Below, one piece after another: positions 32,655 through 44,574 of a DNA stretch of 64,000 bases. This DNA is from Rosa chinensis. Its lineage: Eukaryota > Streptophyta > Magnoliopsida > Rosales > Rosaceae. The notes under the pieces were generated by a model. It saw nothing but the letters and a program-made list of their open reading frames with translations. It was not told the DNA's origin and did not search any database. A program made the position numbers and the translations under genes. The DNA lies in the NCBI RefSeq assembly GCF_002994745.2, contig NC_037088.1, forward strand, positions 63,258,397 to 63,322,396, written 5' to 3'. Positions within the stretch are counted from its first letter, which is position 1; each line of letters opens with the position of its first letter.

Positions 32655-35600
32655 CATGCATAAATGCACACAGTTGTTTATGTACAACAAAAGTGAAAAG
32701 AAGAAATAAACAAGTGAAGCTTATAACGAAGATGGCAATAAGACTGAGGAAACTAATTAATACACCATAGCAATTAAGTTTAAAGATAGCAAGAAGGATA
32801 TACTATGCATAATATCTTTAATTCAGTACAATCAAGGCTGAAAACCTAAATCTCCACCAAAGTGAACTTGCAATGAATCTGATTGCTTAAGTCAAAGAAG
32901 AAGAGTGTCAATCCTTATATGAAAAGAAGGAAAACTGAACTTAAATGATTCAAGTAGAAGTTCAAATCTCAACAGAAAATCAGAGGAACATTTAAAATTC
33001 TGGAACTTTCTCAATTACAGACCAAACTTGGAAAATTCATAGAACATTCACTTTATGTCGAAATGCGATAAAAATTTCTAGATCCTTTGCTAACTAACAG
33101 AAGTAAAACATATCAAAAATTCAGGTCATTTGGAGGTCAATAAGTCAGGAAAAAGGAATACCAAAGAATGCTGTACTGTAGGACAGTTTCTGCAGATTTT
33201 TTTTCAAAATACCAGAGTTCTTGGTATCATAATCCTTAAACTGATGGAAGGAAAATGATTATAATTTCACAATGAGACCTATAGTTAACAATACCACAGT
33301 TCTTGGCATCCTCTTGCCTCATCCACTTCTTCTTTGCTTTGGGTTCGTTGGGGTGACTGATACCCTTTAATTGGCAAGGATCACACTCCAAATCAAACTA
33401 AAAGTAAATGATAAATAAAGGAAATAAAGACTCTAAATTTATATGTGCAGAGGAGAAACTTCAACAATTCAGTTGTATTCTTAGTAGTACATCCTGGACT
33501 AGGTGGAATTTTCACTTAGCAAGGAAGACATATACAATACTCTACTTTAAACGCAAGGACCTTCATTTGAACACTACTTACACGAGAAACCAGAACCGTT
33601 TTCTCTAAAGCTTGTAAATACTATCACATTATGCAAACACTTGCTATCGAAATACAATGACAACAACCAAAATAAGCAACATATGACATCAAAGTGACCT
33701 GTTGATATTGGTGCTTCTGAACACATCAAGACCTTGGCACAGGTCGGTTCTCATTCCACTGCTCGAACACATGATTGCTATAAAAAACAATCTCTTCTAT
33801 TGATAACCTGCTTCACCAGAGACACTCCTTGAATTAGAATTAGAATAACCTCTTCAGAGAACAGAATTTCAATAAAATGCAGACAAAATCTTTGAATCTG
33901 AAACTAATCCAAATGACTTTTCTATGAGTAAAAATAAAATCGGATAGAATAATTACCAAACTCAGTTCTTAACAATTTACCCAATTGAAAGATAAACAAG
34001 GACAAATCTATAAGGATTTACAAAAAACACACAGTCCAATCAGAAACGCAACCAACAGAGTAAGTCTCATACAAATTGAAAGCAACATTTACTAAATATA
34101 AACCAAAATCAGCAATTCAATAACACAACACAGTTTTGAAAAATCAGGGCCTCTTCTTTAGCACAACTCTTCTTTCCTATCCAAAATAGTCTAATCAGTA
34201 ACCACCATGAAAACTCATAAGCATGAAAAGCATAAAAGGTGTGATCTTGAAGCTGATCCTAAGAAACCCAACTTGAGAAATCACTAACCCACCACAGAAA
34301 TTGCATAACAATAAACAAACCAGCTCCCAATTTCTCTAAAAACATGAAAAGATGAAATCTTTACAAGCAGAATAGCAGAAAGATATGAATTTGAGACTCA
34401 CCAAGAACTGGGTAATCTGAGAGCTCTCTGAAAATTGAACTCTAATCTCTTAATCTTTGAAGCCCACGACTGCCCCTAAAATGATTGAATGGGAGCTCTC
34501 GCTATCAAGCATCAAGGGAACCAACTGAACATAGACTTGAAATGAGGAATAATTACTGCTAGTGGTCGAGAGTTAGAGAGAAAATCGGCGATGAGGGATC
34601 GAATCTCAGAGGAGAGGCAATGTCCCTAATTGATTTAGATCTTTAGGAGAGGCAACGTCAGCAAGGAGAAAATGAGAGGAGTTACTATGGAATAACTGAT
34701 TTTGAAAGGGAATAAACCGAAATCAGCAAATTTGTTGGAGATAGGGACCTTACCAGATTGAGAAGCCTTGAATTGATTTAGATCTTTAGACATAGAGAGA
34801 GAGAGAGGGGAGGGTAACGCAAAGCGAAGCTTCAATTATCCATTAGGTAGACGGAGTTGAAGGCGGGTTTGGAGAAGTGAAGAGCGAGCATAAATTTGAA
34901 CCCCAATTTCCTGCAGAGAGAGCTCTCAAAACACTGTTGAAGCGAGCCCTCTGCCTATCCAGAAACTCCATCGAAATGCAGCTGCCGCTATTTCTCATTG
35001 CCAACGTCTTCCCATCTCACCCCATTGGACCGCTTGAGAATCGAGCCCACCGTAGTCTGCTCCCTGTAAAGGTGGAGGATTTAGGGATTTAGAGAGTTGA
35101 AATTCCACACAATTGGGGAGAGAGGGCCGAGTGAGGTTTCACGAGACAGGGAGCTTTCGCAGAGGATTCACGAGAGAGATCGAGGTTTCATGAGAGAGAA
35201 AGAGAGACGTTTCGGGGAGGCTATTCGAGAGAGAGGGCTCGTCGTGCTAGGTTTTGTTTTCCTTCTCTCTTTGTGTTTTTTTGCACCACAATGTGGCAAT
35301 TAAACCTACAAAAAACATTGTCAAAGTTACTCACACAACATAAACCTTACCCAACTGTCGTCTGAGTGTCGCACTAAAAATCAAAATGTGAAATCATGGA
35401 GGGAAACATGGCGCCTACAGCATTTTAGCTCAAAATGTTGCCGCCCAGTTCCAAGTTCACACATCAGAAAATCTTAATTCTGTTGTATAATTTCTACAGC
35501 TTGCACTGAGCCTATCTAGGGGAAGACATTCAAGCAAGCTTCCTCAAAATTTGGTGCTAAGTTTTTTAATCATACAACGGAAATAGTGAAATCCGTTGTA

Positions 35601-35905
35601 CCTAGTACCCCAAATTTCAGTGTTTCAAGAGGCAACCAAGACTCCAAAGTGGAGGGAAATCTGCCGCTAAATTTTTTAAGACTCAGACGACGGACAATAC
35701 GTAATTCCGTTGTGCAATGTAGTTCTGATAAAAAAGTTATCACTTTTTTGACATTCACACAACAGAACATCACTAATACCGTTGTACAATCGAGTTTCCT
35801 TAAACACACAACGGATAATTTCTGTTCCGTTGTGTGATTAGTGTTGTGTGATGCAGTTTTTGGTGTAGTGTGATGCTGGTTCCTTCCCATCAGCTTGAGG
35901 GGGGA

Positions 35906-36067
35906 TGTTAAGGGTAAAAGGGGTAAATTACCCCAAGTCAAGTCAATATAGTATATCTTGTTGTAAACAAAAATAGACTGTAATTTTCATCATCATAGTT
36001 AGGTACGAAACTCTCTCTTTTTTGGTTTTTTCCCTCATCTTCTTCAAGCTTTCTTATAACTCTAACA
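35906..36067 (+). repeat. Right LTR of the gag-only Copia element
   Basis: 162 bp, begins TGTTAAGGG and ends TCTAACA, followed by the CAAGG duplication. The polypurine tract lies directly before it. Confidence 0.93.
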
Positions 36068-36072
36068 CAAGG

Positions 36073-37379
36073 TAATAGCTGTTGTGGACTTATGGCTCAG
36101 ACAGAGAGTGTAAAATTCGTTGGTCTGATAAGTGTATTACTATACAAGTTTTTGCAAAATCCTACAAGTAAAGATCAACTGCTTAATTATATTTTGGTAA
36201 TTTCTTTAAAGCTTTTTCATACTATCATATTCTAGTTCTCAGCATTTTGACCACTTGTCGACGCTCCACCAGGACGGTTCTCTCGAATCTCTAAGATATT
36301 TTTAAAGAAATTTATGGTGCCATGACTCTCTTTCGCCTCATACTACACCTCGTAAACAATACTTCTTGGCTTTTAGAATTGCAAGAACATAAGATTAGTG
36401 GTTTAACATTTGGGTTTCAATTGTAGCACAGACCATCAAAGACTCAAAGTTATTGTTTCCCATTCTAACATCATGATAATCGAGCATGCACTGTATGTCG
36501 GAACATTTAGTGTCTCTGTATGAAGGTCTTAAGATATTGGGAAAACAACAAAATATTAAGATAATCTAAGATCTGTCATCTCTGTTCTATAATGGTTTTC
36601 CTTTTCTACTAATTAATTAAGCAGATAAGATAATAATTGAAGCCTCCAAAAAAGACGAGCTAAAGAACTACTTAATCATGCCATATTCATGGATATCGAT
36701 TTCCGTAGATGATGGGAGCTTGCTGGTCTGTTAGAGCAAGTGAAGCCCGGGCACCAGCTCAGATTTGATGAGGTATTTCCTAGCTGAAGAAAATTTCAGC
36801 TTCCACCTGCCCAAGCTTCACCAGCCAAGAGTTGGCTCTGCATGACCAAGGCCAAAAAAAAGGGCAAGGTAGTGACTTTTTTCTTGTCCAAAGTCATGGA
36901 GCTGCCAGCGCTGCCCACTGGAGAACGTGGGTGACATCAGGAAGAAACACAAAGAGACAGACGCAGCTTAATCCAAGGATGGAAGACACAGACCAATCCA
37001 AAAGCCCCATGTGGCTGATCTGCAGCAGGATTTTGTCGCGTAGCGACATTGAGTAGGCAGCAGGACACTTGGCATCGAACCGTTGGCTTCTAAAGTGATT
37101 TTGATTCCAACGGTCCTTTAATCTGGGTCGTTGGTTTCAATTGAAACAGTGATCCAACGGTAATGAAGGAATAGTGAAAAAAAAGGTGATTCAATTGAAA
37201 GAAACGGGAAGAAAAAAAATGTAAAAAATGTAAAAATTTCTCTATAAATACCTACAAATTTTTGTAACATCTCACACCTAAAAAATTATATTTCATAGTT
37301 ACACCTTCCTCCTCTTCATATAGCTCTGATTTTCCAAATTTGTTTATATATATCCAATAACAACCAAGAAACACACGTA
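36073..37379. other. Intergenic, left flank of the Harbinger-type relic
   Basis: No gene. From about 36730 the composition changes (GC-richer, CAGCTTCCACCTGCCC-like phrases), and CCAACGG motifs recur around 37070-37160. This may be the non-coding left part of the element that carries the Myb-like relic, but I found no matching right terminal repeat. Confidence 0.45.
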
Positions 37380-39006
37380 CAGTGGCCAGACAAGAGGGAG
37401 ATCAAAGTGAAAATACCCAAGATAAAAGGAGATGGACGGATGAGGAAGATGTTCAATTGTGCAAGTCTTGAAAAATTGCTAGCCAATGTCCGGCTGTGGG
37501 CACAAATCAAAAAAAAAAAAAAACTACTTATGGAGGCGCGTGAAGCGACATTTTGACGCAAATTGGCTGCAGAGCCGATCAGCCCAATCTTTGCAGGGAA
37601 GGTGGAAAATTTTGAAGGTTGAACTCTTTGAGTGGCATTGTGCATTAAGGCAAGCAAAAAATTGGTGCAAGAGCAGTTCGAATGCGGTTGATGAGGTATG
37701 TATTTGTTGATAAATCATTTAATTTGTTGATACATTATAGTAAAATATTACATGATAAATAATGTAGTAATTATAATATCGTTTTAATTGTAAGAATTGC
37801 TTTTCGTTACAATTAAAATAATTAGTTGATAAATAATGATGTAATTACAACGATGTTTATATTTGTACTTATTGATTTTTAACTCAAAACGGTGAGATAA
37901 TTTTTTATTAAAATTATGACCTTTATAATAGATGACCATTCATAATAGCGTTTATATTTGTACTAATTGCATTTTTTATTGTTTTTTTTTAATTACGTAG
38001 CAAGATGAAGCACATAAATTATGGCATGCCGGGATGAAGAGAAAAACTGGGAAGGCCAAAAGACACAATTTTCAGAGCTTTGATAGTTACGCTGTTGTGG
38101 AGGGCTTTGCACAATTTAAATACATCCCTAGCCATACATCCGGAGGAACATCAAATGAAGGAAATCAACATATGGGCACACAACCAATTCCTGGAAATTC
38201 TCCCATCAACTTGGACATGGATGTAGATGAGGTAATTGCAGGTGAAACTGCAGATCCTAATGTGAGGCCTCAAGGAATGAAGGCTGCAAAAGAAGCAATA
38301 CGGAAAGGAAAGAAGGCAACGAAAGATCAAAGTCCTTTGTCAAGCACTCTCGAGAGTATAGCGAATAACCAAATAGTGGCAACTGTGGGCAAGAAAAAAC
38401 TCGATGACTAATTCGCTCGAAGTCTCCAAGAGGAAGAGAAAAGAGCATGTATCCTCTTGCAAATCGAAATGCGAAAGCGAGCAACTCCTCTTTCAAGAAA
38501 GGCAAGATCGAATTAAAGAGAGGGAAGAGCGAAATAAAGAGAGGGAATAGCGTATTATGGAGATTGATACAAGTAAAATGACGTCAAATAAAAAGCGTTA
38601 TTGGTCAAGAAAACAAAAGAAGATAGCAGAGAAAGAAGATCTTGACGAGCAGCCGCCACCTTTTATGGGTGGATACTATCCGCAACCCAATTTTGGTGGC
38701 GCATTCCCATAACTAAATTTTGGTGGTGCATACCCACAACTTCCTTACCCCGGTGCATACCCACAACCACCTTGCTCCGATGGATTCCCTCAACCTCCCT
38801 TCACCGGTGGATTCCCACAACTCCCTTACTCCGGTGGATACTATCAGCAACCACCTTACCCCGGGGGATATCCTACACAACCACAATTTTCACCTTTCTC
38901 TACGGGTGATTCCACCAACCCTAACCCTAACCCTAATGATGACCCTTCAAACGCAAATTGGATTCTTAGAGAGGATGAGGATTATGATTATGATTTGAAT
39001 AATTAG
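37380..39006 (+). pseudogene. PIF/Harbinger-type Myb/NAM-like ORF1 protein, decayed
   Basis: Two exons can be traced: about 37380-37695 and 38001-39006 (GT-AG). Exon 1 shows a Myb/trihelix-like pattern: RWTDEEDVQLCKS, YLWRRVKRHFDANWLQ, SLQGRWKILK. Exon 2 gives RPQGMKAAKEAIRKGKKA and SLQEEEKRA, as in the C-terminal part of plant GST-T3-like/NAM-associated proteins, many of which are Harbinger ORF1. The tail is a Pro/Gly/Tyr repeat (GGYYPQP, GGFPQLP) ending NWILREDEDYDYDLNN. Breaks seen: a TGA after KS in exon 1, a frame change across the A run near 37508-37521, TAA at 38409, TAA near 38514, TAG near 38548 and TAA near 38710. There is no ATG. It cannot be translated as a whole. Confidence 0.75.
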
Positions 39007-40223
39007 GTGATTATGCATGTTGTTAATTGTATTGTACTTATTCCTAGTTTTTCATTTATGTAAGCATAAATTTTATGAAATAAAAGTTGTGTTTGAAAAT
39101 TCCTCTTATTAAAGCACACACCCTATATTCAAAATAGTAAATTGCATAAATCTCCATTATTATCATCTATTTACATCAAATATATTCTAATTTTAAAATT
39201 AAAAAAAAAATAATAATACAAAATTAATGAACAGTGAAAAATAAGTGCACTGTAAAAATGAGCAGTTAAAACACTAAATGAACATTGGAAAATGAATAGT
39301 TAAAATTGATGAACAGTCTTGACCGGTCAAGAAAAACAACGGGTGTAAACCCATGTCCAGTGGCAGTGAACAATATCTTGACTGGTTGAATTCTTGACTT
39401 CTCAACCTTGACATTTATTGACTACGAGTAAACTTGCTTTCGTAGACTTATAGCGCGAATTCATCATGTCATACAGTGTGATGTTAACCTCATAAAGTAT
39501 CAGATCGAAATGACCCAATCTGTGAGCTGTCAGCTCACATTGTCAAAATGTTCGCTTCATTAAATAACACGCGTTAGGCCGGCAGAGAGAGAGAGTGCGA
39601 GAGACCGACCTCCCTATTTATAAGTTTATAACAACTTTTCACCCATTAATTAAGGGGGAGGATTTCCAATTCATTAATGATATGCATATAGAAGATATTG
39701 GATTCTACTCTTAAAGCTTAATGCAAAGCTATGATATGATACTATGATAGCAATGTTCTCCTGATTACTGACTCCCTGACTTTTTCCTTTTGATCTGGGA
39801 TTCAATGACAACGAAGCAGAGTATGCTTGCTGAAGAATGGATCCGGAGATTATGACTAAATTAAAGTGAATATTATCATATGGAATTTGACTTATAAAAC
39901 TATTATCACTAATGTGATTATATTAATTAATCTTTAATACTACATCATATAAATATATCTTTAAATACAAATGGTGAAATGTATTATTTTAATATTTTAA
40001 ATTTTATCAATTCATGCGGATTAAATTTCACCATATATTCTAATGAAGTAATGATATATGATATATATTGGTGTGAAGATGAGTCCCACCAAAAAAAAAA
40101 AAAATCACACTGAGTTTTTTATCGGTGGGGAGAAACCAAAGGTCCCCCGTCCCCCGCTCAAATGGCACAAAAATTAAAATGTGAGTGTAGGATAGTTATT
40201 GCCTTCCCAGATATCAATAACTT
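39007..40223. other. Intergenic between the Harbinger relic and the young Copia element
   Basis: Short AGTGAACA-like repeats with GACCGGTCAAG at about 39220-39380 suggest the 3' part of the Harbinger-type element. An (AG)n tract with a TATTTATAAG site lies at 39588-39625. No gene recognised. Confidence 0.45.
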
Positions 40224-40228
40224 GAAAG

Positions 40229-40444
40229 TGTTTCAGAGAAACTGAAGAGTGAATTGGTGAGTCTTCCTCTCATATTGAGGGGGTTTATATAGGGTTACAA
40301 AGTAATGTAAATTGCCCTACATACATTAGTATATTTGCTACACAATTTCTCTACCTCTCAATGTGCATTCCATACAAACCACACATTCTCCACTTTCCTA
40401 AGTGTATACTCCATGATATAGACATTTACCTATTTACTACAACA
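40229..40444 (-). repeat. 3' LTR of the young Copia element
   Basis: 216 bp and, by my reading, identical to 51894-52109. Contains a TATATAAACC promoter-like site on the minus strand. Confidence 0.95.
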
Positions 40445-40984
40445 CTCCCCCTTGGATATTTCATGTCAGTAGTATTGTCTTGGAGGTGCGCTTCTAAGTT
40501 TGCCTCGTTAAAAACCTTGCCAAGTAATAAAACCCTGTGGGAAAAACAACCTTGGTCGAAGGAGAAAAAGAGCACAACGCGCGTTGAGTGTGGAGTTTGT
40601 TTCTGGATAACATGGTGCTTCTCTTGTTGCCTCATTAAAAACCTTGCCGAGTAACAAAAACCCAGTGGGATAAAAATAACACTTTGATCTTGAGGAGCTT
40701 CTGTTGTTGCTGATTGTAGAAGAATTTGGGCGATATGTGCTTGGTGTTGTCGCCTTTGATGTAACCTTGCTTCATTTGTTCAATGCAAGCAGCATTATCT
40801 TCATAAATGCTCGTTGGCTCATCTGTGGTAGACTTCAAACCACAATTGCTTCGAACATGCGTAACTATGGATCGAAGCCATATACATTCACGAACTGCTT
40901 CGTGAAGAGCAATAATCTCTGCATGATTTGAAGAGGTAGCGACTAGGGTCTGCTTTGTAGACCTCCAAGATATCGCGGTTTTTC
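40445..40984 (-). pseudogene. Separated 3' end of Copia pol (RNase H end)
   Basis: On the minus strand this continues the pol gene cut at 45946. It reads AISWRSTKQT, HAEIIALHEAVREC, SIYEDNAACIEQMKQGYIKG and KHISPKFFYN, the RNase H end of plant Copia polyproteins. The joint is at the TTTTC duplication. Stops or frame changes are present in part of it, and it has no start, so it is a dead fragment while the LARD stays in place. Confidence 0.85.
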
Positions 40985-41224
40985 TGATAGGAGCATTTTA
41001 ATGCGACGTTTTAACTGCATTTCCCTACATTTCTTACGTTATTTCCTTATTAAAACCCTGTTTAGGAAAGTTTCCATTCTTTGATTGGGAAAGTTCCTAT
41101 TTGTAGAAAGTTTATATTTTTGTAGTTTCTATTTATCATTTTTAGTAAGTTTCCATTTTCAGTTTAGGAAAGTTGCCATTTTCCATTTTAGGAAAGTTTC
41201 TATTTTTCTTATTAGTTTCCATCA
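40985..41224 (+). repeat. Left LTR of the LARD-like element, internally deleted
   Basis: Its first about 235 bp match the start of the right LTR without visible differences. It then jumps to a terminal TCA directly before the primer-binding region. The matching promoter and R region of the right LTR are absent. Confidence 0.85.
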
Positions 41225-41229
41225 ATTTT

Positions 41230-41247
41230 TGGCGCCGTTGCCGGGGA
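41230..41247 (+). other. Primer-binding site of the LARD-like element
   Basis: TGGCGCCGTTGCCGGGGA, a few bases past the LTR end. This is the tRNA-priming sequence characteristic of Athila/Tat-type Gypsy elements. Confidence 0.85.
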
Positions 41248-44200
41248 TTGAAAAATCACTTGCTAAATTGTGTCATTTATTGTATATATTTGTTGTATAT
41301 AAATTGTTTAAAACTTAGTTTAAATATTATTTATATTATTGAACACGAATTTTAATTGTAGGTTGTAAATTGAGAGGAATAGGTGAAGTCTCTTTTGTTA
41401 ATATTGGCCTAAACCCCTTATTGGTACCTAGCTCAGGTCCCTTAAGGTTGAGGGCGGCCTTTATTAACACTTGTTGAACTGTCTTCACACTTATGAACTT
41501 TTTCATCTTAGTAAGAAAGCCTATGTGGAATGGTGTCTACGAAGGGGACAACGTTCATGACGGGTTTTTGAATCCAGAAGTGCTTGCAAATGGGCCTAAA
41601 CCACAATGTGGGAGTAGCTCATGCCAAAATGGATTTTTCCTCTCGTGTTCGCCCTCCCCCACCTGGCCATTTCACTAAGGTTTCCCAAACGATTTGAAAG
41701 GGAGTTTGTGTCTAGGCGACTATACTTGGGCCGCACGTCCACTTGATTTACCGCTTGGAATTTGATTCGATATCAATAATGTTTATAACAAAAGAAATAC
41801 TTGTGAATACTCTATACGTGTAAATTATTTTGTTGTTTCACACTTTAAACTTGTAAAAATACTTTTCACGTTTTATACTCACTTGTACTTAACTTGTGTC
41901 TTTTGTACAATATACTTGTTAATTATACTTGTAGTTTGTAATTAATAGTTATACTTGTTTTTATTTTGTATTTCTTTGTTAATTATAGTTACTAACTTTA
42001 TTTAATGTAGGTACCGTCTGGCTGCAAGACGTAAAATACAAGCGCTACTTGGGAGGCAACCCATACAAATCAGATTTGCTTTCTTTATCCTTATCTTTTA
42101 TTTTTCGTTTTTGCTTATTTGTTTTAGTAGTTATTTTCGTAAATTTCATCCCTATATGCTTAAGTGTTTCATTGCATTCTTATTTTTGATTACATTGAGG
42201 ACAATGCAATATTTAAGTGTGGGGGAAGGGATTTACACTTTTATCTTGAGTCATATATATTGAAAAATACAAAAAAAATCGAAAAATGTCAAAAATTTTA
42301 AAAAAAAATTTGGTTACTTTTGTTTTTGTTTTTGAGTCTTAGAATGCCCTTTCAACTGTCTAGGATGATTCTATATCTCTGAAATCATGATTAAAAGAGG
42401 ATCACAAAATTGAGATGATTTTTAAAATGGTATTCTTTGGTTAATTGAGATATATGAAAAATGCATGCATGTGTAGTGGATATGGATTTCGTAACCTTGG
42501 TATAGAATATGAGCATGTTAGGATGAGTTTTGATTCATAAAAGCCCATGTGAGATATTTGAGCCATGTCCCTTTTTCTTGGAGTGATAAATGAAAAACAT
42601 ATTCTTAATTTCTTGGCGATGTTTTGATGATCTCATTATTCTTTCATCTTGATTGATTGCTTGTCATAGATTAAGTTTAATGGACTAGAGAATGCTAGAA
42701 TTCACTCTTGTGCTTGTTGAAACGTTATATCAATACATGGCCCTGATTCTGGAAAGGATAGAGGCAACCTAGGAATTACCACCATTGCCAAATAAGCATG
42801 TGTCCCTATTTGTGCCCGTCGTGGGACTCCCTTAGATAAACCCCTTTGAGCTTACATTAAACCTTTTCTTTCATCACCCTTAAATCCTTAACCCTGAACC
42901 TTAGTATAGCTACACTCCTACCCTTTGTTCTAAAAACTTAGCGGAGCTATATTTTGGGACTTTACTTGAGGATTTGGCATTGAGAAAGAAGATTGAGAAG
43001 AGGTGAAAGTTCAAGTGTGGGGGTAGACTTGTCCATGAAAAAAAAAAAAAAAAAAAAAATTTGTGAAAGCCGTGAAAAATGAAAAGAAAAGAAAAAAATT
43101 GTGTACGGCTAGAAAAGAAAAGAAAGAAAAATGTTTATGGATTTTAGTCCCCCATACTTAGTGATTTTGGAGTTTACTTTGAACTGAAGGCCCACTACAG
43201 AAAAATTTGGCCTTTGTCCATTCCACTATAGTTCTAAGGAAGTTTACAATGAAGATTTGGCCCAACATGAAGACATTAGGCCCTTTTATGTTACCTCTAG
43301 GGAAAGTGACGTTTTTGCAATGCCTTGGTGGATTTCTTGAGGTCTCTTCATCTACATGTGCTCTGCTAGGTTTTTAGGACACTTTGATAAATCCTTACCT
43401 TTCATTTCTTTAAACCTTGAGCCTTAGCCCCATTACAACCTTTGAGAAGACCTTCTTGATCCTTAAGATGGGACAGCCCTTGATGTGGAGATGAGTTACA
43501 AGAGTTGAACCTATGGCTTGGGTCCATCCGTGCAAGTAATTGATATCCTTCATGAGATCTTTTCAAAAAAAATTATATTCACAAAGTGCTTTTCGTTTCT
43601 TATATATGTGAGCTATTTGATTGCCTCAAAATATTTTCTCTCACATATAATTGAGTGATTATAAGCTTTTAAGCATTGTCTTGAATTCTGAGAGAAGAAA
43701 TAGTGGATATACCTTGTGAGGATATGAATCATACTTGTTCGAAGCATGCTTAACAGAAACCATCACCATTATTACAACTAAGTCCTACTTGTGTATGTGT
43801 GGATTATATGTTTTAATTAACTCTTGAATATCTACATATTGATTCTTGGTTGAGTGCTAATCTTGATGTTGTGAAAGTAGGAGATTTCTGAGACAAAAAG
43901 TTGAAGGGCAATAGAGTCATTGTTTTTGTAGAGTCTTTAATTTTCGTTGAGTCTTAGTGTGTGTCTTAGTGTGATTTTGCTAAGGGACTAGCAAAAGCTA
44001 AGTGTGGGGGAATTTGATAGGAGCATTTTAATGCGACGTTTTAACTGCATTTCCCTACATTTCTTACGTTATTTCCTTATTAAAACCCTGTTTAGGAAAG
44101 TTTCCATTCTTTGATTGGGAAAGTTCCTATTTGTAGAAAGTTTATATTTTTGTAGTTTCTATTTATCATTTTTAGTAAGTTTCCATTTTCAGTTTAGGAA

Positions 44201-44263
44201 AGTTGCCATTTTCCATTTTAGGAAAGTTTCTATTTTTCTTATTAGTTTCTATTTTTAGGACCT

Positions 44264-44454
44264 CCAAGCAAGTGGAAAATCTTGAGGAGGAAAATCAAAG
44301 GTGCAAGCAAGTGGAAAATCTTGAGGAGGAAAATCAAAGTTGCAAGCAAGTGGAAAATTTTGAGGAGGAAAATCAAAGTTGCAACCAAGTGGAAAATCTT
44401 GAGGAGGAAAATCAAAGTTGCAAGCAAGTGGAAAATCTTGAGGAGGAAAATCAA
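44264..44454 (+). repeat. 39-bp minisatellite, about five units, reading frame preserved
   Basis: The unit AAGCAAGTGGAAAATCTTGA plus 19 further bases is exactly 13 codons. One frame (44203-44472) stays open and reads repeats of CKQVENLEEENQS. It lies in the U3 part of the LARD LTR, upstream of the TATA box. It is not seen in the solo LTRs of the family. Confidence 0.9.
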
Positions 44455-44565
44455 TTCAAGTTGAACAAGTGATAAACAAGTGGGAAGATATTTTTTACAA
44501 ATTTGTCTAACATATCTAGCCCTTCATTTATGTTCATCTCCACCCTCCATTCATCATTTTTTGGG

Positions 44566-44574
44566 CTATAAATA
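44566..44574 (+). promoter_or_regulatory. TATA box of the LARD right LTR
   Basis: CTATAAATA is followed by a CTCCTCTCACTCTC pyrimidine stretch, a typical plant core promoter arrangement. The solo LTRs carry TATATAAACA at the equivalent place. Confidence 0.7.

Larger units (their letters stand above)
31411..33460. repeat. Internal duplication of captured sequence in the CACTA element
   Basis: The block starting AACTTAAATGATTCAAG at about 31411 recurs at about 32938. It continues for roughly 380 bp through TTCTTGGTATCATAATCC. A second homologous block (GGTTCATTGGGGTGACTGAT) lies at about 32125 and again at about 33350. In the second copy the sequence matching about 31820-32110, including most of the PPR coding part, is missing. 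The duplication is diverged, so it is not recent. Confidence 0.85.
29970..35870. mobile_element. Non-autonomous CACTA element carrying host gene fragments
   Basis: It begins CACTACACCAAAAAATGCAT and ends with the inverted copy (TTTTTGGTGTAGTG). TGA is duplicated at 29967-29969 and 35871-35873, as expected for CACTA (En/Spm) elements. Both subterminal zones (about 29990-30380 and 35330-35860) are packed with ACGACGGT, CGTCGT and CCGTTGT motifs in both orientations, likely transposase-binding repeats. There is no transposase. The interior holds a PPR gene fragment, a diverged internal duplication (31411-32235 against 32938-33460) and a perfect hairpin near 32611. At about 34800-35290 lies a (GA)n-rich block resembling a 5' UTR, also possibly captured. 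Confidence 0.92.
19666..36067 (+). mobile_element. Gag-only Copia-type LTR element (TR-GAG-like) hosting nested insertions
   Basis: The LTRs (19666-19828 and 35906-36067) begin TGTTAAGGG and end CTCTAACA. CAAGG is duplicated on both sides (19661-19665 and 36068-36072). A primer-binding site, TGGTATCAAGAGC, follows the left LTR at 19829, and a polypurine tract (GAGGGGGGA) precedes the right LTR. With the solo LTR (22014-23700), the hAT element (23793-29181) and the CACTA element (29970-35870) subtracted, about 3.4 kb remains. It holds a Copia gag and coding-like sequence of unknown type, but no protease, integrase or reverse transcriptase. It is therefore non-autonomous by structure, like the TR-GAG class. 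The LTRs differ at a few sites and by a small length change, so the insertion is not recent. Confidence 0.92.

Noticed and set aside
35586..35941. Overlapping frames on both strands near the right end of the CACTA element
   Set aside because: They cover the subterminal CGTTGT-type repeats and have no independent support.
36730..39410. Complete Harbinger element boundaries
   Set aside because: I could not find matching terminal repeats or a TTA/TAA-type duplication around the Myb-like relic, so only the relic is annotated.
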